From Bubalus kerabau (taxonomy: Eukaryota; Chordata; Mammalia; Artiodactyla; Bovidae): a DNA stretch of 64,000 nt. Below the pieces are notes generated by a model. The model did not search any database and was not told the DNA's origin. It worked only from the letters and a program-made list of their open reading frames with translations. The DNA lies in the NCBI RefSeq assembly GCF_029407905.1, contig NC_073643.1:36366501-36430500 (forward strand), written 5' to 3'. Shown piece by piece: positions 55,694-64,000 of this stretch (position 1 is the first letter of the stretch; every line of letters starts with the position of its first letter). The position numbers and the translations under genes were made by a program.

Positions 55694-57308
55694 TGTCCCA
55701 AGACTATCATACTAAGTGGAGTAAGTCAGACAAAGACAAATATGGTATCACTTATATATGGAACCTAAAAAATGATACAAATGAATTTATTTGTATAAAT
55801 AAATTTACAAAATAGAGTCTATTTCAGTTCAGTCGCTCAGTCGTGTCCGACTCTTTGCAACCCCATGAATCGAAGCACGCCAGGCCTCCCTATCCATCAC
55901 CAACTCCCGGAGTTCACTCAGACTCACGTCCATCGAGTCAGTGATGCCATCAAGCCATCTCATCCTCTGTCATCCCCTTCTCCTCCTGCCCCCAATCCCT
56001 CCCAGCATCAGAGTCTTTTCCAATGAGTCAACACTTCGCATGAGGTGGCCAAAGTACTGGAGTTTCAGCTTTAGCATCATTCCTGCCAAAGAACACCCAG
56101 GACTGATCTCCTTCAGAATGGACTGGTTGGATCTCCTTGCAGTCCAAGGGACTCTCAAGAGTCTTCTCCAACACCACAGTTCAAAAGCATCAATTCTTCA
56201 GCACTCAGCTTTCTTCACAGTCCAACTCTCACATACATGACCACTAGAAAAACCATAGCCTTGACTAGATGGACCTTTGTTGGCAAAGTAATGTCTCTGC
56301 TTTTGAATATGCCATCTAGGTTGGTCAAAACTTTCCTTCCAAAGAGCAAGTGTCTTTTAATTCCATGGCTGCAGTCACCATCTGCAGTGATTTTGGAGCC
56401 CCAAAAAATAAAGTCTGACACTGTTTCCACTGTTTCCCCATCTATTTCCCATGAAGTGATGGGACCAGATGCCATGATCTCGGTTTTCTGAATGTTGAGC
56501 TTTAAGCCAACTTTTTCACTCTCCTCTTTCACTTTCATCAAGATGCTTTTTAGTTCCTCTTCACTTTCTGCCATAAGGGTGGTATCATCTGCATATCTGA
56601 GGTTATTGATATTTCTCCCGGCAATCTTGGTTCCAGCTTGTGCTTCTTCCATCCCAGCGTTTCTCATGATGTACTCTGCATAGAAGTTAAATAAGCAGGG
56701 TGACAGTATACAGCCTTGACGTACTCCTTTTCCTATTTGGAACCAGTCTGTTGTTCCATGTCCAGTTCTAACTGTTGCTTCCTGACCTGCATATAGGTTT
56801 CTCAAGAGGCAGGTCAGGTGGTCTGGTATTCCCATCTCTTTCAGAATTTTCCACAGTTTATTGTTATCCATACACATATACATTGTTCACATATACAGTC
56901 AAAGGCTTTGGCATAGTCAATAAAGCAGAATAGATGTTTTTCTGGAACTCTCTAGTCTATTTACAAAATAGAAATAGACTCACAGATATAGAAAACAAAT
57001 GTGGTTACCAAAGGGGAAGGAGGGAAGAGAGATAAATTAGGAATGTGGGATTAACAGGTACACACTACTATGTATATAACAGATAAATAACAAAGACGTA
57101 CTATATAGCACAGGGAACTGTACTCAGTATCTTGCAGTAACCTCTAATGGAAAAACATCTGAAAAAAAGTAGATATCCATGTATCTACTGTAAACATGTA
57201 TATGTATAACTGAATCGATTGAATTTGCTCTACACCTAAAACTAACACAGCATTGGTACATCAACTATACTTCAATAAAAACATAAAAATAAAAGTTACT
57301 TGGTTTAA
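55694..57308 (+). mobile_element. L1 3' end, split by BovB
   Basis: The left part ACTATCATACTAAGTGGAG, AAGTCAGACAAAGACAAAT and GGTATCACTTATATATGG joins, across the BovB, to AATAGACTCACAGATATAG, GTACTATATAGCACAGGG and CATCAACTATACTTCAAT with an A-rich tail. Bovine L1 3' UTR. Confidence 0.9.
55825..56953 (-). mobile_element. BovB, 5'-truncated, nested in L1
   Basis: Minus strand. The C-terminal half of RT and the 3' end are present. The frame 56883-56215 (222 codons) includes an intact YADD box and flanking RLRYADDT-type text, and a second frame covers the far C-terminus (56158-55970). The break between them lies where the CysGlySer-type codons read CATGTACGTGAGAGTTGG (about 56224-56241). An extra 20-25 bp (56872-56897, ATACACATATACATTGTTCA) interrupts the upstream RT block. 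AGTCTATTT (55816-55824 and 56954-56962) is an exact 9-bp target duplication. Confidence 0.96.
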
Positions 57309-58370
57309 AAAAAAATTCTTTAAAATCAAGCAGAGGAAGAGTGTGAGGAGGAGGAGGGATCATCCTGATCACTTCTAAATCACAATAAATACAATTTATT
57401 CAGTCCGCATGTGATTCATAGGACTTAGCATGCACGCGTAAGGCATCTAATCCACCTCTCTCATTTTATGTATGAGATTAAGGGCCAAAGAGAGGAAATA
57501 ACTTATCTACAGTCATGCATGTTTCTGAATGTAAATAAGTTAAAATTTATTCCCAGCTGCTGATCCCTTATTATTTAATTTCCTGCTCATTGTTTCCATG
57601 GGAGTTCATGAGCATCTCAAAATTTGTAATTAAGAAAAAAACTTGACATGTTACAGTGAAAAAGAAGAAAAATTCAGTTGGACCAGCCACTTCTTATGGG
57701 TCCTGGCCTGAGAAAGCTGTTGCACCAAGCCCTGGTTAACAACCCCATCCTTGGTAACCAGATGGCCCACAGGGTCATAGTTGCAAGGACCAGGATGATA
57801 ACCTCAGTTCCACTTTCTCTCTTTACTTGAAAAAGAAAACAGTAGGATCAGCCATGCCACTGTCTTACTGAGTTATCAATTTTACCTACAAAGATTCCTT
57901 GATTTTACAGAAATTGGACTTCATAATTTCAGCTTCCCAGAATATGCAATGGTGGTGTTCCAATGTTATGGAACCAGCAGGTCTTTGGTTATCTAAATAT
58001 GTGGTTCTCATTTTCCTTGTGATCAGATTATTGGGAAATTCAGCACAATAACATGAAAACATTGTTCACATACGGCATGGCTATTACTATAGCAGTTTGT
58101 CATTATTGTGTGCAGCTGTACATATCTTCCCTCATGTTATCTGAATTAATAATTTTAGTATCTTTCTTTTTAAGAAATCTTTTCAACTTCCTAATCATGT
58201 TCATTTAACAGTTTTTACATGATAGAAGCTCTGCTTCTATCCCATGTGTATTCAGAGATCTTTATTGGAAATGAATTTAAGTTCTATTTTACATAATAGA
58301 ACTTATCTATCTATATACTTATGAAAAGTATATATATATGTGGAATATATGTATTTCAAAATAGTTGATC
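57309..58370. other. Single-copy stretch
   Basis: 57440-57530 carries MIR-like words (ATTTTATGTATGAGATTAAGG, GAGAGGAAATAACTTATC). No gene. Near its end is the perfect hairpin at 58279-58304. Confidence 0.4.
58279..58304. repeat. Perfect 10-bp inverted repeat
   Basis: AAGTTCTATT and AATAGAACTT are separated by 6 bases. Followed by ATCTATCTATATAC. It could be chance; it has no T tract or GC stem that would mark a terminator. Confidence 0.7.
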
Positions 58371-58375
58371 TACAT

Positions 58376-58440
58376 CAGGGTTTCTCAACCACAGTACTGT
58401 TGACATTTGAGGCTGGACAATTCTTTGTTGAGGGGCTAGC
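58376..58440 (-). mobile_element. MER5-like hAT fragment
   Basis: CAGGGTTTCTCAACCACAGTACTGTTGACATTTG-like start and ACAATTCTTTGTTGAGGGGC match the terminal part of the MER5 family in reverse. The rest is missing. Confidence 0.65.
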
Positions 58441-59104
58441 CCCTGGATACCAAAGGACAGTGCATTCCTAAGAAGGTGTGGTACCATTAGGAAATAAGTT
58501 CTTTAGAAGCCTTTACACTGAAAGACTGTGATTTCTCTATTTCCTGTACTTTATAGGCAAATCAACTGAAAAAAATTATATATGTGTGTATACATGTATA
58601 AAACACAAAATTTATCTGTATATTCATTTTTTTTCCTAAAGCAGCTAGGGGGACTAAGGCCATGACTGGCCAACCTGTTGCAAAATACAATATAACCTTG
58701 TAGACATTGCACAGATAACCATCAGGGATCAGGTTCTGCATGGAAGGAGAAGGGCTGTTTCAGTTGTAGCTGTGTGTGACTGGTGGACAGATTGCAGTAG
58801 TGGGCGAAGGAGTCTCCTGCATGGGGTCCATTTCAGAACACAACCAGTGTTGGATACTCCTAATCCACAAGGTGAAGTGTCTGTGGTGCCAAGTTACAAG
58901 TTCTGCAGGAGCAAGAATTAGTGCAGGAGGATTCTTGCCCCACTCTGTTATGAACCACCTGTTTGGCTGTGTGTGGTGTGGGGAGGTGTCAGGTGAGCTT
59001 TTGGCTTTTTTCCCCTCCCCACCTCACTCCCAAGTAACTTTGTTCTCTAAGTCTGTGAGTGTTTCTGTTTTATGCAGTCTCCTTGAATCCACCACACTTA
59101 GGTG
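58441..59104. other. Single-copy stretch
   Basis: The frame 58776-59129 (117 codons, Cys/Trp/Ser-rich) has no recognised domain. Nothing else. Confidence 0.4.
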
Positions 59105-59310
59105 GATTAGAGCTAGGCTCAGCCTCTAGCTCTACCATATGCTAGCTCTTTGTCCTTAAACAAATTGTTTAACCTCAGTTCCCTTGTTAGGAATAATGCA
59201 CATATAATAATATTTACTACTTTAGATTGCTGTGAGGATTAAATCGGTTAAGCATATGAAGTGATGAGCACAGTGTCAGGAAGATAGTAACTATTCAATA
59301 AACTTTAGCT
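59105..59310 (+). mobile_element. MIR SINE remnant
   Basis: CTCTAGCTCTACCATATGC, TTGTCCTTAAACAAATTG, TGCTGTGAGGATTAAATCGG and TAACTATTCAATAAAC are typical MIR words. Confidence 0.8.
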
Positions 59311-59810
59311 CTTTTCTTCCCTATCTACCAAGAGATGATTTCCCCCAGTGTTATGAAGGTCAGTAGCCTGCATTGAAAACCATGTCCCTAGGATGCAATA
59401 TTCAAACATAATAGGAATGCTATCTGCCAAAATGTTAAGTGAAAGGGAAGTGTCCCCAGATATCAGGCTTCCTGCCATCCCAGACTCAACCTGAGTCCAA
59501 GCCAAAACAGAGGCTAAGAATTGAAAGGTTTATCTTCCAAAGCTGACCTTTAAACATTCCAAAGGCCCATGGAAGAAAACAACCATGGAGCCAGGCCGTA
59601 GCTGTTCCAACTCTGATCTCCAGATGATAATTTCATTGATTAGTGTGTTTATTCCAGTTCCTAAATCTGCTTTGTGTCTTAAAGAGAATGAATACTAAAG
59701 ATACTCCCTCTGCTGGCATTTGAAGCCCGAAAATTTTATTAAGCTGGACTATTTACTAGTAGAATAATGGAATTTTTATTTGGCAAAGAAATGTGTCCCA
59801 TCCACTAGGG
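59311..59810. other. Single-copy stretch
   Basis: No repeat or gene identified. Confidence 0.4.
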
Positions 59811-60036
59811 CAGTAGTTCTCAATGGGGCTTGATTTTGCCCCACCTACCCAGGGGTTATTGGGCAGTGTCTGGAGACATTTCTGGTTGTCACAAGTAGGT
59901 ACAGGAGGCGATCTTACTGGCATTTAGTGGGTAGAGGCCAGGAATAATGTTACTATCCCACATTGCGCAGAGCAGCTCCCCACAGTGGATGATTCAATGG
60001 CCCAAAGTGCCAGTAGTGCTGAGGTCAAGAAACCCA
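59811..60036 (+). mobile_element. MER5A-like hAT element
   Basis: CAGTAGTTCTCAATGGGGC, GATTTTGCCCCACCTACCC, GGAGACATTTCTGGTTGTCAC, TTAGTGGGTAGAGGCCAGG and GCTGAGGTCAAGAAACCC cover nearly the full short MER5A consensus. Non-autonomous, so no transposase is expected. Confidence 0.88.
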
Positions 60037-60780
60037 GGTCTAGAACATCACAGCAATGCAATTTGCTTTAAGAACTCACATAAAACTTACACAGGGACGG
60101 TTAATTTGTCATCCCCTCTGGTCATGTAGAGACTGAAGGACCCAATGAACTTCATTATTTTGCCTATCAGGTAAAATCCATTGTGTAGAGTCAGAAGCAT
60201 GTGGCCAGGGAGTAGAAAGTATCTTCTGGGAAGTGATGCTTTTCCCTCAGTATATACTCCAAAAGTGTTGTCTTTTCAATAGTTTTAAGGTGATGTGTAA
60301 GATAATAATGAAGATATAAGAGGAAACCACATGAAAATAAACTCATGTTATCTTGAGAAGGTAACCAAGGGTGGCATCCTTTTTACGTGCTTACCAACCA
60401 CCAAAACCGCCCTGCTCTTCTCCCAAGCATGATTTCCCCGATCCTAGCACCTGAGAGTACTGCTGTTGGCCTAAAGATGTAACTTCTTTAGTCATCTCCA
60501 TTTGATTAAATGGAAAAAACAAAAGAACAAGTGAATCAGTCACTCAGCCAAACAAGCAGTCAAGCAGTGTATTAATATTATAACAAAATATACTAGCACT
60601 TCATTTTTTTTAAGGTGCCTAAAAGCAAAGCATAAAATGAAGATTTGAAATTTTTAAAAAGACTGGCATATTTTGAAGAATATCTTCAAGTGAAAATGTG
60701 GGGTTGGGGGGACCATATAAAGAGTGAGTGAGGGACTACCTGGAAGCATGAGAATAAATGCACTCATGATCCACACGACC
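60037..60780. other. Single-copy stretch
   Basis: No gene or repeat family recognised in most of it. 60660-60780 may be the start of the L1M-like element that follows. Confidence 0.4.
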
Positions 60781-61230
60781 ACTGGGGTGAGTTTCACAGA
60801 AATCATGGTGAACAAAAGAAACCAGATACAAAAGAAAGCATATGGCATGACTCTATTTGTAAACCAGGGTTTCTCAACCTTGACGATACTGACATTTGAC
60901 ATTTGAAGTCAGGTGTTTCTTTGTTGTTGAGGGCTGTGCTATGCATTGTAGGATGTGTAGCAACATCTCTGTGCTTACTAATGCCAGTGGCACCCATTCC
61001 CCAGTTTTGATAACCAGTAGTGTGTCCAGACATTGCCAAATACCCTGGGGGGAAGGTCACCCTGAGTTGAGCATCCTATACAAAGCAATCCACAATGTTA
61101 GAAGAGTGGCAGGTAGCAGGGAGTGGCTCAAAGGGAAATTTCTAGGGTGCTAGTAATACTTTTTTATGTTGATACCGGCTAATTTTGTGTTTTCACTTTG
61201 CTAAAAATTTGAGCCAAGCAATTACTTTTT
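60781..61230 (+). mobile_element. Old L1M-like fragment, split by a MER5-like element
   Basis: GCATATGGCATGACTCTATTTG on the left and GTTAGAAGAGTGGCAGG, TCTAGGGTGCTAGTAATAC and TTCACTTTGCTAAAAATTTG on the right fit an L1M 3' UTR around the intruding hAT fragment. Confidence 0.55.
60865..61073 (-). mobile_element. MER5A-like hAT element
   Basis: CAGGGTTTCTCAACCTTGACG, TTCTTTGTTGTTGAGGGCTG, ATGCATTGTAGGATGTGTAGC, GCCAGTGGCACCCATTCC and GACATTGCCAAATACCCTGG follow MER5A in reverse almost end to end. Confidence 0.88.
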
Positions 61231-61285
61231 TCACAGGTCTCCCGTATATATAAAGTTTGCTTGGAAAATAATTAACAGGGCGACG

Positions 61286-61867
61286 ATCACTGTAGATGGT
61301 GACTGCAGCCATGAAATTAAAAGACGCTTGCTCCTTGGAAGGAAAGTTATGACCAACCTAGACAGCATGTTAAAAAGCAGAGACATTACTTTGTCAACAG
61401 AAGTCCATCTAGTCAAGGCTATGGTTTTTCCAGTAGTCATGTATGGATGTGAGAGTTGGACTATAAAGAAAGCTGAGCACCAAAGAATTGATGCTTTTGA
61501 ACTGTGGTGTTGGAGAAGACTCTTGAGAGTCCCTTGGACTGCAAGGAGATCCAACCAGTCCATTCTAAAGGAGATCAGTCCTGGGTGTTCTTTGGAAGGA
61601 CTGATGTTGAAGCTGAAACTCCAATATTTTGGCCACCTGATGCAAAGAGCTGACTCATTTGAAAAGACCCTAATGTTGGGAAAGATTGAAGGCAGGAGGA
61701 GAAGGGGATGACAGAGGATGAGATGGTTAGATGGCATCACCGACTCAATGGACATGAGTTTGGGTAAACTCTGGGAGTTGGTGATGGACAGGGAGGCCTG
61801 GCATGCTGCGATTCATGGGGTCGCAAAGAGTCGGACATGACTGAGCGACTGAACTGAACTGAACTGA
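61286..61867 (+). mobile_element. BovB 3' part
   Basis: From ATCACTGTAGATGGTGACTG to a GAACTGAACTGAACTGAG tail. The frame is open at 61328-61711 (127 codons), then shifts after GGCAGGAGGAGAAGGGGATG. C-terminal region only. No clear target duplication. Confidence 0.94.
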
Positions 61868-63124
61868 GAATAGAAAAGAAATTTCAACCACTGATAGGGC
61901 TGCTGGAAGGGTCTGTACAATATTGCAGTATTTTCCAACAATACAGCTTTCTTTTCCAATATTTGTTGCTATTTCTGAAGTTTAAGGAAGGTGTTACAAA
62001 ATGTCATCTAGATGAGAAATTTCCTTGTTCATCTTTAGAGGCAGAAAGTTGGTGAAAAAATAAAAGTGTGTGACCTACAGAGTTCTGGAGCCAGCACATC
62101 CTCTGGGCAGCCCCTAAACTTGGCACACTGTCTCCGAGGTGGAGTACCACACACATATACAGATTACATTGTTGAGATTATCATGAAAGGATTTTGTGTG
62201 TCAAAATGTCCCTTCCTTGCTGTGATAACTGCTAGGTTCTTGGGTTACCATTGTCCCTGCTTGTTCTCACAGTGAGTCATTGCTGTGACTAAAACAAAAT
62301 TCTTCTTTGAAATGTCTCTCTTGATATACACGGACCATTTAAACTTGCCAGGGCCCAGAAATCCTATTGAAATTACCTCAGAGGTTCTTGTGGGAATCCT
62401 TTTCTTGTGCAAGAATTTTATTTTATCTAATATTGTTTTAACTAAATAGACCAGTGGCTGAAGCTTGGAAATATTTTTTTGCTCTTTATGGATTATCTCT
62501 GCAACATAGTAATTTGAATTAGTTAAATTCAGATGGGTTATATCTGACATAGAGGTCACTCTAATTTAACATCTCTGCTGAAGGAAAAGCAAAGGCCAGA
62601 GAGACAGTGCTAGGGATGGTTTACAATATGCTCAGGACACTATTTTTCTGGAATCCCCTAAAAGAGACATTCTCTCAACTTTCCCACCCTATATTTTCTC
62701 CATTAGCAAACTAGGTTCTGTAATTGATGACTGATCCAGAATTTCACTGAGCTTAAGGACACACATTGGCATAAATATATAATTCAAATGAAGTAGTCTT
62801 TGAAGGTTAAAATTTTTAGTGAGAAAAGGAGAAGCCACATTATGAGCTATTCTTACAGGGACAGAAACTAGACCATGTGTCCTCTGGGCAAATTATATCT
62901 AATTCCCCCAGGTTCTTGGCTGTGTTTTTGGAAAAGGACCATCCTTGTGGCTACAGTATTTAGCTCTGGCAAGATTACCGTGTCATACATTTGGATCAAT
63001 GTGGCATTCTTGTTCCTTCTCACCACCTCCAGTTTCCCTCTCCTTTTTATTGTCCCTCTCTCCTCTCTCTCTTTCCAGCTGTTTTACTCCTTCCTACCCA
63101 CCTCTATATCCTTGGTAAAGACAA
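61868..63124. other. Single-copy stretch
   Basis: No gene or repeat recognised. A C/T-rich patch (TCCCTCTCTCCTCTCTCTC) lies near 63052-63072. Confidence 0.4.
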
Positions 63125-63925
63125 AGAGTTTTAATATGTACAATTTTCAAAGATTACTCTCCATTTACAGTTAGTAACAACTATTAGCTCTATTCCCCAT
63201 GTTGTACAATACACCCTTGGGCCTATCTTAACACTCAGTAGTTTATACCTTCTACCCCTTTCTTGCCTCCCCACTTGCTCCCCACTGGTAACCGCTACTA
63301 GTTTGTTCTCTTTACCTGTGAATCTGATTCCTTTTTGTTATATTCACTAGTTGATTGCATTTTTTAGATTCCACATCTAAGTGATACCATACAGTGTGTG
63401 TCTTTCTCTTTCTGACTTTTTTTCACTTTAACGTAATACCCTTCAAGTCCATCCATGTTGATGCAACTGACAAAAATTCCATTCTTTTTTATGGCTCAGT
63501 CATATTCCATTTTATATATGTACACCACCTCTTCTTTGTCCATCTGTCTGTTAATGGGCATTTATGTTACTTCCCTATCTAATTCTGTTGTGAACATTGG
63601 GTTGCACGTATCTTTTCAAATTAGTGTTTTGGGGGCTTTTCTGGATATATAGCCAGGAGTGGAATTGCTGGATCATATGGTAACTCTATTGTTAGCTTTT
63701 TGTGAAATCTCCATACTGTTTTCTACAGTGTCTACACCAGTTTACATTCCTACCAACAGTCAACAGTGTACCAGGGTTCCCTTTTCTCTGCATCCTCACC
63801 AACATTTGTTGTTTGTTTTCTTTCTGATGATAACCATTCTGACAAGTGTGAGATGATAGCTCACAGTGGTTTTGATTTGCTTTTTCCTGATGATTGTTGA
63901 TGCTGAGCATCTGAAAAAGGCTTTT
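63125..63925 (-). mobile_element. L1 3' end and ORF2 end
   Basis: The reverse complement of L1: TTCCCCATGTTGTACAATAC, CTTCAAGTCCATCCATGTTG, GCTGGATCATATGGTAACTC, CACCAGTTTACATTCCTACC and CTGATGATAACCATTCTGAC in order. It ends near 63925, within 80 bp of the window edge. Confidence 0.88.
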
Positions 63926-64000
63926 TTGATAAGACACAGAAACAAAACAAACGCATGGTAACATCCTATTTTATCAATGCAGTTTCTATAAAAGATGATT

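Noticed and set aside
1..64000. CRISPR arrays, operons, phage or other prokaryotic systems, and any new defence-type system
   Set aside because: The whole window is ruminant repeat and intergenic or intronic DNA. The regularly recurring sequences are dispersed BovB/Bov-A elements on both strands, not spaced repeats.

Overview
This window reads as non-coding mammalian chromosome from a ruminant, almost certainly a bovid. The evidence is the repeat content: ten BovB (RTE-type LINE) fragments, Bov-tA SINEs (tRNA-Glu head plus Bov-A body), dimeric Bov-A2 SINEs, one cetartiodactyl CHR-type SINE and bovine-type L1 3' ends, set among old mammalian MIR, L2, L1M, MaLR and hAT remnants. Species within the bovids cannot be told from sequence alone. 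I found no intact host protein gene, no tRNA or rRNA gene, no CRISPR array and no bacterial or phage feature. Nearly every longer open frame is a piece of the BovB endonuclease/reverse transcriptase polyprotein, its antisense shadow, or chance.

Layout. 1-4.8 kb: mostly single-copy, with a processed retrocopy (minus strand, poly(A), 17-bp target duplication) inside an L1 end. 4.8-14.3 kb: a 1.46-kb BovB with one stop and one frameshift, a BovB nested in an L2, an L1 pair that looks like a twin-priming inversion, a Bov-A nested in a hAT-like element, the longest BovB (about 2.8 kb, endonuclease plus RT, heavily decayed) and a 105-bp L1 end with a perfect 14-bp target duplication. 14.3-24 kb: old L1, MIR, L2 and MaLR-like remnants with a few SINEs. 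24-31.7 kb: BovB copies, a BovB nested in a Bov-tA, a hAT miniature element with clear inverted ends and an 8-bp duplication, and a MIR that appears split by later insertions. 31.7-44 kb: single-copy stretches with SINEs bearing exact 12-14-bp duplications. 44-55 kb: old L1, an MLT1-like LTR carrying a SINE, and the longest quiet stretch. 55-64 kb: a BovB nested in an L1 with a 9-bp duplication, three MER5-like hAT fragments, one more BovB and a closing L1 end.

The elements are related mechanistically. BovB supplies the target-primed reverse transcription machinery, and its 3' end is shared with the Bov-A part of the SINEs, which explains why the same sequence recurs on both strands. Nested insertions with target duplications give a relative order of events: MIR/L2/L1M/hAT first, then ruminant L1, BovB and SINEs. 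All BovB copies here look dead: each is 5'-truncated, shifted, stopped or missing a catalytic residue. I looked for an undescribed system and did not find convincing evidence of one. The most useful signals are retrotransposition footprints, two G+C-richer single-copy stretches that could hold regulatory DNA or exons, and a possible diverged local duplication flanking one BovB copy.
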